DNA of 64,000 nucleotides from Kitasatospora phosalacinea. Lineage in GTDB: Bacteria > Actinomycetota > Actinomycetes > Streptomycetales > Streptomycetaceae. Position numbers and translations under genes: made by a program. The notes under the pieces are model-generated. The model worked only from the letters and a program-made list of their open reading frames with translations. It did not search any database and was not told the origin of the DNA. Location of the stretch: positions 62,001-126,000 of the forward strand of contig NZ_JNWZ01000005.1 of NCBI RefSeq assembly GCF_000716545.1. The letters run 5' to 3'. Below are positions 29,977 to 38,687 of this stretch, piece after piece. The number at the start of each line of letters is the position of its first letter. Position 1 is the first letter of the stretch.

Positions 29977-31260
29977 ATGTCTGAGAAAGCGTCGAGCCCG
30001 GGCGAGGCCGACAACACCGGGAACAAGCCTTCCCTGGACCGCGAGTCGATCGTCGTCCCCGCGGAGATCCTGACCCAGGCCGGCTGGGCCCCGCCCACCA
30101 ACCCGGTCAGTCCCGATGCCAAGGACGACCAGGCGCCGCAGTTCTTCGCGTCCAACCAGCGCAAGGTGCCGCTCTCCGAGGCCGGGTACGACGAGGACCC
30201 GGGCGGGGTGGGCCGGCTCGGCGTCATCCTGGGTTCGGTCGTCGCGGTCCTGCTGCTCGCGTCCGGCGTGACGATGTACTACGTCAACAAGGACGGCGAC
30301 ACCAAGCCCGCCGCCAAGGCGGACGCGGCGACGGCCGCCCCGAGCGCGGCCGCGTCGCCCTCGCCGAGCCAGGAGCCGGTGCCGCCGATCAAGGACAGCG
30401 CCAAGGTGCTGCCCTCGGTCTCCGGCGACTTCGGCTCCAAGGCCGCCATCACGCTGCCCAAGGACGCCCCCGAGGGGACGTTCGTGGTCAAGGAACTGTC
30501 CGCGGGCAACGGCCCGAAGGTCGACAAGGGCAACTGGGTCTCCGTCGACTACACGGCGATGGACTGGCAGACCGGCAAGGAGATCCCCGGCTCGTACGGC
30601 GACGAGAACGCCAAGCCGCAGCTGTTCCAGGCCGGCGGCGGGTCGCTGATCCCGGCGCTGGACAGCGTCGTCGAGGGCCACAAGGCCGGCAGCCGCCTGC
30701 TGGTGGTCGCCCCGCCCGCCGCCGCGTTCGGCGCGAACGGCAACAGCCAGCTGGGCATCGGGGCCGGCGACAGCCTGGTGTTCGTGCTGGACATCCGGCA
30801 GGCCACCGCGCCGGGCGCGGTCCTCTCCGGCGAGGTGACCCCGCCGCCGGCGGACTTCCCGAAGGTCAAGGACAACGGCAGCAAGCCCGCCGACATCACC
30901 CCCGTCCCGGGCGCCGCCGACCCGACCGAGCTGAAGAGCCACGTGCTGATCCAGGGCAAGGGCCGCAAGATCGAGCAGGGCGAGAAGGTGCTGGTCCAGT
31001 ACACCGGCGCGCTGTACAAGGACGGCAAGAAGTTCGACTCCTCGCTCGACCGGGGCGAGGCGTTCACCTTCACCACCGGCGCCGGCCAGGTCATCGAGGG
31101 CTGGGACAAGGGCATCACCGGCCAGAACATCGGCAGCCGGGTCGAGCTGGTCGTCCCCGCCTCGCTGGGCTACAAGGACCAGGCCAGCGGGTCGATCCCG
31201 GCGAACTCCACCCTGGTGTTCGTGGTGGACATCCTGGACGCGGGGGCCGGCGGCAACTGA
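29977..31260 (+). CDS. FKBP-type peptidyl-prolyl isomerase, tandem-domain, single-pass membrane protein
   Basis: The product of 427 residues has an ~80-residue cytoplasmic N-terminus (hydrophilic, SLDRESIVVPAEIL), one membrane helix (~residues 81-101, GVILGSVVAVLLLASGVTMYY), an Ala/Pro/Ser linker and two FKBP domains. The first (~170-275) is degenerate; the second (~325-423) is canonical (LVQYTGALYKDGKKFDSSL). It is clearly a paralogue of the preceding lipoprotein but with a different anchor and a cytoplasmic domain I do not recognise. ATG 29977 follows GGGGAG. Confidence 0.92.
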   Translation: MSEKASSPGEADNTGNKPSLDRESIVVPAEILTQAGWAPPTNPVSPDAKDDQAPQFFASNQRKVPLSEAGYDEDPGGVGRLGVILGSVVAVLLLASGVTMYYVNKDGDTKPAAKADAATAAPSAAASPSPSQEPVPPIKDSAKVLPSVSGDFGSKAAITLPKDAPEGTFVVKELSAGNGPKVDKGNWVSVDYTAMDWQTGKEIPGSYGDENAKPQLFQAGGGSLIPALDSVVEGHKAGSRLLVVAPPAAAFGANGNSQLGIGAGDSLVFVLDIRQATAPGAVLSGEVTPPPADFPKVKDNGSKPADITPVPGAADPTELKSHVLIQGKGRKIEQGEKVLVQYTGALYKDGKKFDSSLDRGEAFTFTTGAGQVIEGWDKGITGQNIGSRVELVVPASLGYKDQASGSIPANSTLVFVVDILDAGAGGN

Positions 31261-31325
31261 CGGTCACCGGCCGCCGGTGCGCCTAGGATGAGTGGCGTTC
31301 ACGCAACCGAACGAGAAGAGCAATC

Positions 31326-31697
31326 GTGAGCCTGACCAAGCCGGAGATCGACTTCCCGGGCGGCGACGCCCCGACCGAGCTCCAGATCCGCGACATCGTG
31401 GTCGGCGACGGCGCCGAGGCCAAGGCCGGCGCGGTCGTCGAGGTCCACTACGTCGGTGTCACCTTCGCCTCCGGCGAGGAGTTCGACGCCTCCTGGAACC
31501 GCGGCCAGACCTTCAAGTTCCCGCTCGGGGGCGGCCGGGTCATCAAGGGCTGGGACCAGGGCGTCGAGGGCATGCGCGTCGGCGGCCGCCGCGAGCTGGT
31601 CATCCCGCCGCACCTGGCGTACGGCAACCAGTCGCCGAGCCCGCTCATCCCGGCCGGCTCCACCCTGATCTTCGTGGTGGACCTGCTGGGCGTCTGA
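31326..31697 (+). CDS. Cytosolic single-domain FKBP-type peptidyl-prolyl isomerase
   Basis: The product of 123 residues is a complete FKBP domain (VVEVHYVGVTFASGEEFDAS, GGGRVIKGWDQGVEGMRVGG, LIFVVDLL) without signal or anchor. The GTG start at 31326 follows GAGAAGAG. TAGGAT at 31284-31289 is a likely -10 for its own promoter, giving a ~30-base leader. A terminator follows at 31718. Confidence 0.93.
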   Translation: MSLTKPEIDFPGGDAPTELQIRDIVVGDGAEAKAGAVVEVHYVGVTFASGEEFDASWNRGQTFKFPLGGGRVIKGWDQGVEGMRVGGRRELVIPPHLAYGNQSPSPLIPAGSTLIFVVDLLGV

Positions 31698-31717
31698 CCT
31701 CGGACGTACCACCGACA

Positions 31718-31744
31718 CCCCCGGTTCCGCCAGGAGCCGGGGGT
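31718..31744 (+). terminator. Hairpin terminator after the cytosolic FKBP gene
   Basis: CCCCGG (31720-31725) pairs with CCGGGG (31738-31743), extended inside by TTCC/GGAG pairing, and is followed by a T-rich tract (GGCTTTCTC). Confidence 0.6.
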
Positions 31745-31815
31745 TCGGCTTTCTCTGGACGCGTCCGTACCGGTACGGTCAGGCGGGTCACCCCCGATCG
31801 GAGGAAGGGTCAGCG

Positions 31816-32790
31816 ATGGCGATCGCCAAGGCAGAGCGGCTGATGAACCTAGCCCTGTGCCTGATGAACACCCGGCGTCCGCTCTCCAAGAAAGAGCTGC
31901 GCGAGTCCGTCGAGGCGTACCGGGAGGCCTGGCAACAGGGCTCCGAGGACGCCTTCAACCGGATGTTCGAGCGCGACAAGGACGACCTGCGGGAACTCGG
32001 ACTGATCATCGACGTGGACGAGAACGCGCTCGACGGCGAGATCGGCTACCTCGCCCGCCGCGACCGCAACCGCCTCCCGGAGATCGCCCTGGACGCCGAG
32101 GAGGCCGCCGCCCTGGCGCTGGCCGCCCGGGTCTGGCAGCAGGCCAAGATGTCCGGCGCCGCCAGCGGTGCGCTGCAGAAGCTGCGCGCCGCGGGCGTCC
32201 CGTTCGTCGAGGACCGCGAGCACGGCGCGCTGGAGCCGCGGATCCCCGGCCGGGAGGCCGCGTTCGAGCCGCTGCTCACCGCCGCCCGCGACCGGCGCCC
32301 GGTCACCTTCGACTACCGCAAGGCCGGCGCCGCCACCGCCGAGCCGCGCTCGGTCGAACCCTGGGCGCTGGAGTGCTGGCGCGGCCACTGGTACCTGGCC
32401 GGGTACGACCGCGACCGCGGCTCGGCCCGGGTGTTCCGGCTCTCCCGGATCACCGGCAAGGTCCGCTCCCGGGCCGGCGCCTTCACCGGCGAGGTGCCCG
32501 AGCACGTGGACGTCCGGGCCGTGGTGGCCCGGTTCGCCGGCGAGGGCGCGACCGCCGTGGCGCAGGTCGAGGTGCGCTCCGGCGCCGCCTACCCGCTGCG
32601 CCAGCGGGCGCTGGAGACCCGGCCGGTGGACGCCGACTGGGACGAGCTGGACATCCCGTACGGCAACGGCCTGGGCGCCGACCTTGCCGAGTACGGGCCC
32701 GACGTCATCGTGATCGGCCCCGAGGACCTGCGGGCCGACGTCATCGACCGGCTGCGCGCCGTCGCCGGTCTCTCGGAGGTGCGGGCATGA
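31816..32790 (+). CDS. pafB: WYL-domain transcriptional regulator PafB
   Basis: The product of 324 residues has an N-terminal winged-helix domain (AKAERLMNLALCLMNTRRPLSKKELRESV) and a central WYL domain (DRRPVTFDYRKAG..., ECWRGHWYLAGYDRDR). In mycobacteria PafB and PafC act together as a DNA-damage-responsive activator encoded near pafA, and the same order is seen here. ATG 31816 follows GGAGGAAGG. It overlaps pafC by four bases (ATGA). Confidence 0.93.
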   Translation: MAIAKAERLMNLALCLMNTRRPLSKKELRESVEAYREAWQQGSEDAFNRMFERDKDDLRELGLIIDVDENALDGEIGYLARRDRNRLPEIALDAEEAAALALAARVWQQAKMSGAASGALQKLRAAGVPFVEDREHGALEPRIPGREAAFEPLLTAARDRRPVTFDYRKAGAATAEPRSVEPWALECWRGHWYLAGYDRDRGSARVFRLSRITGKVRSRAGAFTGEVPEHVDVRAVVARFAGEGATAVAQVEVRSGAAYPLRQRALETRPVDADWDELDIPYGNGLGADLAEYGPDVIVIGPEDLRADVIDRLRAVAGLSEVRA

Positions 32791-33752
32791 GCAACGCGAT
32801 CGACCAGACGCGGCGGATGCTGTCGCTGGTGACGTACCTGCGCGAGCGGCCCGGGGCCGAGGTGGCCGAGGTGGCGCGGGCGTTCGGGATCACCGAGCGG
32901 GAGCTGATCGGCGACCTGAACGTGCTGCCGATGTGCGGCACCTCCTTCCGCGGCGGCGACCTGCTCGACATCGACACCGACGGCGAGCGGATCTGGTGGC
33001 ACAACGTGGACGACGTCGCCCAGCCGCTGCGGCTGGCCGCCGACGAGGCCACCGCGCTGCTCGTCGCCGCCCGCGCCGTCGCCGGGCTGCCGGGGCTGCG
33101 CGAGCGCGACCGGCAGGCGCTCACCCGGGCCGTCGCCAAGATCGAGGACGCGGCCGGCGAGAACGCCGCCTCCGCCGCCCGGATCGGCGTCACCTTCGAG
33201 GCCGAGGGCACCGTCTTCGCCGACATCGACCGCGCCCTGAGTGAGGGCCGCCTGATCTGGCTGCGCTACTGGTCGCACGGCCGCGGCGAGCTGACCGAGC
33301 GCGAGGTCGACCCGATCCGGCTGGTCACCGAGGGCCACACCTACCTGGAGGGGTGGTGCCGCACCTCCGAGGACCGGCGCACCTTCCGGCTGGACCGGAT
33401 CGCCGAGATCAAGGTGCTGGACGAGCCCGCCAACCCGCCCCGGCTCCAGCCCCGCGACCTGTCCGCCGGGCTGGTCGCCCCCACCGCGGACGACCCGCAG
33501 GTGGTGGTGGAGGTCGGCCCCGGCGGCCGCTGGGTCGCCGAGTACTACACCCACGACAGCGCCGAGGAACTCCCCGACGGCGGACTGCGGATCACCATGC
33601 GCTCCGCCGAGCCGGCCGGCCTGCGCACCCTCGCGCTGCGCCTGGGCCGGGACGGCCGGATCACCGCGCCCGCCCAGCTCGCCGAACAGGCCCGCACCGC
33701 CGCGCTGGCCGCGCTGGAGCACTACCGGGACGGACGGGTCTCAACCACGTGA
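32787..33752 (+). CDS. pafC: WYL-domain transcriptional regulator PafC
   Basis: The product of 321 residues repeats the PafB layout: an N-terminal helix-turn-helix (DQTRRMLSLVTYLRERPGAE), then a WYL domain with EGRLIWLRYWSHGRGE and HTYLEGWCRTSEDRRTFRL, and a C-terminal WCX-like extension. It overlaps pafB at ATGA and the zinc-ribbon gene at GTGA, so the genes are translationally coupled. It presumably forms a heterodimer with PafB. Confidence 0.92.
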   Translation: MSNAIDQTRRMLSLVTYLRERPGAEVAEVARAFGITERELIGDLNVLPMCGTSFRGGDLLDIDTDGERIWWHNVDDVAQPLRLAADEATALLVAARAVAGLPGLRERDRQALTRAVAKIEDAAGENAASAARIGVTFEAEGTVFADIDRALSEGRLIWLRYWSHGRGELTEREVDPIRLVTEGHTYLEGWCRTSEDRRTFRLDRIAEIKVLDEPANPPRLQPRDLSAGLVAPTADDPQVVVEVGPGGRWVAEYYTHDSAEELPDGGLRITMRSAEPAGLRTLALRLGRDGRITAPAQLAEQARTAALAALEHYRDGRVSTT

Positions 33753-33979
33753 CCGGAGGCACCAGGTTCAAGGTGTACTGCTCGCAGTGCCGGGAGAAGG
33801 TCGAACTCCCGGCCGGCGAGTTCCGGCTGGCCCTCGGCGCCAGCAAGGAGCGCACCTTCTACAGCTTCACCTGCCCGGCCTGCGGAGCCGCCGTCCGCAA
33901 GATCGCCGGGGAGAAGATCGTCGCCGCGCTGACCGAGGCCGGCGTGCGCACCATGCGGCTGCTGCCGGTGGACGGATAG
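33749..33979 (+). CDS. Small zinc-ribbon-like protein
   Basis: The product of 76 residues contains CSQC near the start and CPAC in the middle, a four-cysteine pattern suggesting a zinc ribbon. It has no signal or membrane segment. GTG 33749 overlaps the pafC stop codon by four bases. The position between pafC and the Tat genes suggests a conserved passenger of this operon. Function is unknown. Confidence 0.75.
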   Translation: MTGGTRFKVYCSQCREKVELPAGEFRLALGASKERTFYSFTCPACGAAVRKIAGEKIVAALTEAGVRTMRLLPVDG

Positions 33980-33992
33980 GGGAGGCCCGCAC

Positions 33993-34148
33993 GTGAACTG
34001 GACCCTGGTCGGGGCCGTCCTGCTGTCCACCGCGGGCCTGCTGGTGCTCGGCGTGCTCGCGCTGCGGCTGTGGCTGGACGCCCGGGCGCTGGCCCGCGAG
34101 GTGGACGGCGCGGTCGACGCGCTGCAGCGGGCGAACAAGGCGGGCTGA
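33993..34148 (+). CDS. Small single-pass membrane protein (51 residues)
   Basis: GTG 33993 follows GGGGAGG and starts a frame with one hydrophobic helix (NWTLVGAVLLSTAGLLVLGV, extending to ~residue 28) and a charged C-terminal helix ending NKAG. The gene ends 132 bp before tatA. It is short but has a good ribosome-binding site and high third-position GC. I do not recognise a family; it could be a small partner of the Tat complex or unrelated. Confidence 0.6.
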   Translation: MNWTLVGAVLLSTAGLLVLGVLALRLWLDARALAREVDGAVDALQRANKAG

Positions 34149-34280
34149 CGCCCGACCGGCGGCGGGGCGGCCGGTACCCGATCGTTGGGTACCGGGTTCC
34201 CGTCGCGACACCCCGAGCGGCTACCATCGCCCGCAGAGGGGGAGCCCTGCCTCCCGGACAAGGAAGGCGGTGCTCCGGAG

Positions 34281-34544
34281 ATGAGACTCCTGTCGCCCGG
34301 CTCGCTGCTGCTGGTCACGGTGTTCGCGGTGCTGCTGTTCGGCGGCAAGCGGCTGCCGGACGCGGCGCGGGCGCTCGGACGGTCCCTGCGGATCCTCAAG
34401 AGCGAGGGCAAGGCGCTGCGCCGGGAGTTCGACTCCGGCCGCGAGGGCGCGGTGCCCGTCGCCGAGGCCGCGCGGAGCGCCGCCGAACCGGAACGGGTGG
34501 TCAAGTCCGCCCCCGGCGCGTCGCGCACCGACCGGGCCGCCTGA
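34281..34544 (+). CDS. tatA: Sec-independent translocase subunit TatA
   Basis: The product of 87 residues has a short N-terminal membrane helix ([19 protein letters not shown]), the Phe-Gly hinge and an amphipathic helix ([20 protein letters not shown]), which define TatA. The charged C-terminal tail is variable in the family. TatA oligomers form the pore for folded twin-arginine substrates. It is followed 75 bp later by tatC. AAGGAAGG lies about 13 bases upstream, slightly far for a ribosome-binding site. Confidence 0.93.
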   Translation: MRLLSPGSLLLVTVFAVLLFGGKRLPDAARALGRSLRILKSEGKALRREFDSGREGAVPVAEAARSAAEPERVVKSAPGASRTDRAA

Positions 34545-34619
34545 GCGACCCGGCCTGAGCACCACCGTCGGGCTCCCGCACCACTCCGACTACGACGAGC
34601 GCACGATTCGAGGACCGGG

Positions 34620-35558
34620 TTGAGCAAGACGACCAAAGCGGCCAAGGACCCTGAAGGGCGGATGGCGCTCGCCGACCATCTCCGCGAGCTGCGCAACCGG
34701 CTGGTCAAGTCGCTGCTGGCGATCATCTTCTTCACGATCATCGCGGCGTTCTTCAACAAGCGGCTGCTGGACTTCCTGATCGCCCCGCTGCCCGCCTGCG
34801 GTCCGGACGGGCACCCGGTGCCGGGTGACGAGCACTGCGCGCAGGTGTCCAACATCGGCCTGCTGACGCCGTTCACCCTGGTGCTGAAGGTCAGCCTCAC
34901 CGCCGGCGTGGTGGCCGCCACCCCGGTCTGGCTGTACCAGCTGTGGAAGTTCGTGGCGCCCGGTCTGCACCAGCACGAGAAGCGCTACTCGGTCTCCTTC
35001 CTGGCCGTCGGCACCCCGCTCTTCCTGGCCGGTGCGGCGTTCGCCTACCTGGTCATGCCGATGACCGCGCAGATGCTGATCAGCTTCGTCGCGGACGGCG
35101 TCACCTCGATCGTGCCGGTGGAGGACTACCTCGACCTGGTCACCCGCATGGTGCTGGTGTTCGGCGCGGGCTTCGAACTGCCGCTGTTCCTGGTGATGCT
35201 GAACCTGGTCGGGGTGCTCACCGGCAAGCGGATGCTGGGCTGGTGGCGCGCCATGGTGATGGGCATCACGGTGTTCGCGGCGTTCGCCACCCCGTCGGCC
35301 GACCCGGTGTCGATGCTGGCGCTGGCCGCGCCGATCTGGGCGCTGTACTTCATCGCGGTCGGCATCTCGCTGGTGAACGACAAGCGCAAGGCGGCCCGCA
35401 ACCCCGACGCCGGGCTGAGCGACGAGGAGGCCTCCGAGGTCGACCTGACGGTCGAGGGCGTGGCGGGCCCGGAGTCGGTCGGCGGGGTGGAGCCGGTGGA
35501 GGCCCCGGCGCCGATCCCGGCCACGCGGCGCGACCGGATCGACGACGACATCACCTGA
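34620..35558 (+). CDS. tatC: Sec-independent translocase subunit TatC
   Basis: The product of 312 residues recognises twin-arginine signal peptides. The signature GRMALADHLRELRNRLVKSLLA opens the protein (core: DHLRELRNRL), and six membrane helices are readable to about residue 255. An acidic cytoplasmic C-terminal tail follows. The start is TTG 34620, preceded by GAGGA at good distance. A hairpin terminator follows at 35589. The usual downstream streptomycete neighbours (diacylglycerol kinase, RNA helicase) are replaced by hydroxyproline genes. Confidence 0.95.
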   Translation: MSKTTKAAKDPEGRMALADHLRELRNRLVKSLLAIIFFTIIAAFFNKRLLDFLIAPLPACGPDGHPVPGDEHCAQVSNIGLLTPFTLVLKVSLTAGVVAATPVWLYQLWKFVAPGLHQHEKRYSVSFLAVGTPLFLAGAAFAYLVMPMTAQMLISFVADGVTSIVPVEDYLDLVTRMVLVFGAGFELPLFLVMLNLVGVLTGKRMLGWWRAMVMGITVFAAFATPSADPVSMLALAAPIWALYFIAVGISLVNDKRKAARNPDAGLSDEEASEVDLTVEGVAGPESVGGVEPVEAPAPIPATRRDRIDDDIT

Positions 35559-35588
35559 CGGGCGGCCGTTGACCGGCCAGGCCGACGG

Positions 35589-35619
35589 ACGGCCCCGGAC
35601 CCCTGTGGTCCGGGGCCGT
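35589..35619 (+). terminator. 13-bp hairpin terminator after tatC
   Basis: ACGGCCCCGGACC and its exact reverse complement flank the loop CCTGT and are followed by TCC. It separates the Tat operon from the hydroxyproline operon. Confidence 0.75.
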
Positions 35620-35658
35620 TCCGCGTTCCGGGTGAGGGGGCCGGGGCCGGCGGGGGTC

Positions 35659-35693
35659 TTGCCCGAGATTTGAGCCATGTGACATATTACTGG
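35659..35693 (+). promoter_or_regulatory. Promoter with operator-like motif of hydroxyproline operon 1
   Basis: TTGCCC (35659-35664) and CATATT (35683-35688), 18 bp apart, resemble -35 and -10 boxes. The motif GTGACATATTAC (35679-35690) overlaps the -10. Start codon GTG 35695 is seven bases on, so the mRNA may be leaderless. The same GTGACATnnTAC pattern recurs at 38691 (reverse strand) and 44135, which suggests control by the GntR/FCD regulator of the cluster. Confidence 0.6.
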
Positions 35694-35694
35694 C

Positions 35695-36861
35695 GTGCTC
35701 AAGCGAACCCCCTACGACGTCGTGGTGGTCGGCGCCGGCGTCGTCGGCGCCGCCTGCGCCTACTACGCGGCCCGGGCCGGTCTGAAGACCGCCGTGGTGG
35801 ACCGCGGCCCGGTGGCCGGCGGGACCACCGGCGCCGGCGAGGGCAACCTGCTGGTCTCCGACAAGGAGCCCGGACCGGAACTCGACCTCGCGCTGCTCTC
35901 CGCCCGGCTGTGGCGCGAACTCGCCGCGGAGTTCGGCGAGCGCGTCGAGTACGAGCCCAAGGGCGGCCTGGTGGTCGCCACCGAGGCCGCCGGGCTCGAC
36001 CCGCTGCACGGCTTCGCCGCCGCGCAGCGCGCCGCCGGCGTGGAGGCCGTCCCGGTCGCCGCCGACGAACTGCGCACCCTCGAACCGCACCTGGCCCACG
36101 GACTGCCCGGCGGCTACCTGTACCCGCAGGACGCCCAGGTGCAGCCCGCGCTGGCCGCCGCCCACCTGCTGCGCGCCTCCGGCGCCGACCGCCACCTCGG
36201 CGAGGCCGTCACCGGGCTGCTGCGCGGCCCCGGCGGCGCCGTCACCGGCGTGGCCACCGCACGCGGCGCCATCGCCGCGCCCGCCGTGGTGAACGCCGCC
36301 GGCACCTGGGGCGGCGAACTCGCCGCGCTGGCCGGCGCGCACCTGCCGGTGCTGCCCCGGCGCGGCTTCGTGCTCGTCACCGAACCGCTGCCGAGGATCG
36401 TCCGGCACAAGGTCTACGCCGCCGACTACGTCGCCGACGTCGCCTCCGGCTCGGCCGACCTGCAGTCCTCCGCCGTGGTCGAGGGCACCCCCGCCGGGCC
36501 GGTGCTGATCGGCGCCAGCCGGGAGCGGGTCGGCTTCGACCGCACCCTCGACCCCCGGGTGCTGCACCGGCTGGCCGCCCAGGCCGCCGCGCTCTTCCCG
36601 GTGCTGCGCACCGTCCAGGTCCAGCGCTCCTACCGGGGCTTCCGCCCCTACCTGCCCGACCACCTGCCCGCCATCGGGCGCGACGCCCGGGTGCCCGGCC
36701 TCTACCACGCCTGCGGGCACGAGGGCGCGGGCATCGGCCTGGCGCCCGCCACCGGGCTGCTGATCGGCCGCCAGCTCACCGGAGCCGATCCGGGCTTCGA
36801 CCTGGCGCCGTTCCGGCCCGAGCGGTTCGAGCGGTTCGAGGGCGCGGAGGGGGAGTCGTGA
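35695..36861 (+). CDS. D-hydroxyproline dehydrogenase, FAD subunit (DAO family, beta-type)
   Basis: The product of 388 residues has an N-terminal FAD-binding motif (VVVVGAGVVGAACAYYAARAG), a DAO-family substrate domain and the C-terminal FAD contact GHEGAGIGLAPATG. With the next two gene products it should oxidise cis-4-hydroxy-D-proline to 1-pyrroline-4-hydroxy-2-carboxylate. This three-gene set (DAO-like, small ferredoxin, FAD/NAD-type with BFD-like domain) is the known heterotrimeric D-hydroxyproline/D-proline dehydrogenase layout. It may also accept D-proline. Confidence 0.85.
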   Translation: MLKRTPYDVVVVGAGVVGAACAYYAARAGLKTAVVDRGPVAGGTTGAGEGNLLVSDKEPGPELDLALLSARLWRELAAEFGERVEYEPKGGLVVATEAAGLDPLHGFAAAQRAAGVEAVPVAADELRTLEPHLAHGLPGGYLYPQDAQVQPALAAAHLLRASGADRHLGEAVTGLLRGPGGAVTGVATARGAIAAPAVVNAAGTWGGELAALAGAHLPVLPRRGFVLVTEPLPRIVRHKVYAADYVADVASGSADLQSSAVVEGTPAGPVLIGASRERVGFDRTLDPRVLHRLAAQAAALFPVLRTVQVQRSYRGFRPYLPDHLPAIGRDARVPGLYHACGHEGAGIGLAPATGLLIGRQLTGADPGFDLAPFRPERFERFEGAEGES

Positions 36862-36914
36862 GGGCGGGCTCGCGGGAGCGGGCGGTGCGAGGCGCGTGGA
36901 GACGAGGAGTGGTC

Positions 36915-37223
36915 ATGGATCCGTTCGACCTGGTGGGGGCCGAGCCCGGCCCGGCCCGGACCGTCCTGTTCGACGGGCGTCCGGTGCCCGCGCTGCCCGG
37001 GCAGACGCTGGCCGCCGCGCTGTGGGCCGACGGCGTGCTCGCCTGGCGCACCACCCGTGGCGGGGGGCGGCCGCGCGGCGCGTTCTGCGGGATCGGCCAG
37101 TGCTTCGACTGCCTGGCCACCGTCAACGGCCGTCCCAACCAGCGCCTGTGCCTGCTGCCCGCCGAGCACGGCGACACCGTCACCACCCAGGAGGGGCACG
37201 GCCATGCCGACCTCGAAGTCTGA
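36915..37223 (+). CDS. D-hydroxyproline dehydrogenase, small [2Fe-2S] subunit
   Basis: The product of 102 residues is a plant-type ferredoxin-like domain with CGIGQCFDC and a fourth cysteine in QRLCLLP, the ligands of a [2Fe-2S] cluster. It passes electrons between the two flavin subunits. ATG 36915 follows GAGGAG. The gene overlaps the next by 20 bp in another frame, so expression is tightly coupled. Confidence 0.88.
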   Translation: MDPFDLVGAEPGPARTVLFDGRPVPALPGQTLAAALWADGVLAWRTTRGGGRPRGAFCGIGQCFDCLATVNGRPNQRLCLLPAEHGDTVTTQEGHGHADLEV

Positions 37224-38637
37224 GCCGACCGGGCCGGCCGGCGGCCGCGCGGGGCCCTGCTACGACCTCGCGGTGATCGGGGCCGGCCCCGCCGGGCTGG
37301 CGGCGGCCGACACCGCCGCCCGGTTCGGCCTGCGGGTCGCGCTGGTGGACGCCGGCAGCCGGCTCGGCGGGCAGTACTACCGGCACCCGGCGCCCGAGCT
37401 GGGCGCGGCCAGGCCCGGGAGGCTGCACCACGGCTGGGCGGTGTTCACCCGGCTGCGGGCCCGGCTGGCGGCCTCGCCGCTGGTCGACCACCTGGCCGGC
37501 CACCACGTGTGGGCGGCCGAGGCGGGCGGGCCCGGGGACGGCGGGCGGCCCTGGCGGCTGCACGCCACCCACGGCCCCGGGGCGGCCGACCGGACCACCG
37601 TCCGGGCCCGCGCCGTCCTGCTGGCCACCGGTGCCCACGAGCGGCACCTGCCCTTCCCCGGCTGGACGCTGCCCGGCGTGGTGTCCGCGGGCGGCGCGCA
37701 GGCGGTGCTCAAGTCCTCGCTGGTGCTGCCCGGCCGCCGGATCGTGGTGGCCGGCAGCGGCCCGCTGCTGCTGGCCGTCGCCTCGTCGCTGGTCTCGGCC
37801 GGGGCGGAGGTCCCCGCGGTCGTGGAGGCCGCCTCCTACCTCGGCTACGCCCGGGGGCTGCCGGTGCTGGCCGGCAACCCCGCCAAGCTGGCCGAGGGCG
37901 CCGCGCACGGCGCCGGGCTGCTGCGCCGCGGCGTGCGGCTGCGCCGCGGCAGCGCGGTGGTCGAGGCGCACGGCACCGACCGGGTCACCGCCGTGACGGT
38001 GGCCCGGCTGGACTCCCGGTGGAGGCCGGTGCCCGGCAGCGGGCGGCGGATCGCGTGCGACGCGCTGGCGATCGGGCACGGACTCGTCCCGCAGATCGAA
38101 CTGGCCGTCGAACTGGGCGCCGGGACGGTCACCGGGCCGGACGGCGCGGTCGCCCTGGAGGTCGACGCCGAGCAGCGCACCAGCGTGCCCGGGCTGTGGG
38201 CGGCGGGGGAGACCTGCGGCGTCGGCGGCGCGGACCTGGCGCTGGCCGAAGGCGTGCTGGCCGCCCACGCGGTGGCCGGGCGCCCGGCGCCCGCCCGGGA
38301 GGCCGCCACCCGGCGGCGGCGGCGCGCGTTCGCCGCGCTGATGGCCGCCGCGCACGCCCCCGGGCCGGACTGGACCGGCTGGGTCACCGACGACACCGAG
38401 GTCTGCCGGTGCGAGGAAGTCCCGGCGCGGGAGGTCCGGGCGGCCGTGGAGGAGCTCGGCGCCGGCGACGCCCGGACGGTCAAGCTGCTCACCCGGGCCG
38501 GGATGGGCTGGTGCCAGGGCCGGATGTGCGGGCCCGCGGTGGCCCGCCTGTCCGGCGGGGGCGCCGGGCGGCCGGACAGCCGCCCGCTGTCCTGCCCGGT
38601 GCCGCTGGCGCAGCTGGCCGAGCCCCGGCCGGACTGA
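37204..38637 (+). CDS. D-hydroxyproline dehydrogenase, FAD/NAD-type subunit with BFD-like [2Fe-2S] domain (alpha-type)
   Basis: The product of 477 residues has an FAD motif (LAVIGAGPAGLAAADTAARF), a second dinucleotide motif (VVAGSGPLLLAVASSLVSAG) and a C-terminal BFD-like domain with four cysteines (VCRCEEV, and GWCQGRMCG). This matches the large subunit of heterotrimeric D-amino-acid/D-hydroxyproline dehydrogenases. It probably passes electrons onward to the respiratory chain. It ends 87 bp before the deaminase, with an operator-like motif in that gap. Confidence 0.87.
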   Translation: MPTSKSEPTGPAGGRAGPCYDLAVIGAGPAGLAAADTAARFGLRVALVDAGSRLGGQYYRHPAPELGAARPGRLHHGWAVFTRLRARLAASPLVDHLAGHHVWAAEAGGPGDGGRPWRLHATHGPGAADRTTVRARAVLLATGAHERHLPFPGWTLPGVVSAGGAQAVLKSSLVLPGRRIVVAGSGPLLLAVASSLVSAGAEVPAVVEAASYLGYARGLPVLAGNPAKLAEGAAHGAGLLRRGVRLRRGSAVVEAHGTDRVTAVTVARLDSRWRPVPGSGRRIACDALAIGHGLVPQIELAVELGAGTVTGPDGAVALEVDAEQRTSVPGLWAAGETCGVGGADLALAEGVLAAHAVAGRPAPAREAATRRRRRAFAALMAAAHAPGPDWTGWVTDDTEVCRCEEVPAREVRAAVEELGAGDARTVKLLTRAGMGWCQGRMCGPAVARLSGGGAGRPDSRPLSCPVPLAQLAEPRPD

Positions 38638-38687
38638 GCCCCCCGCCGCCCCCGGGGCGGCGGGCCCTTGTGGACCCCGCTCGCCCA

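Noticed and set aside
34185..34280. Longer N-terminus for tatA
   Set aside because: The extension has no membrane or signal character and TatA always begins with its short membrane helix, which starts at ATG 34281.
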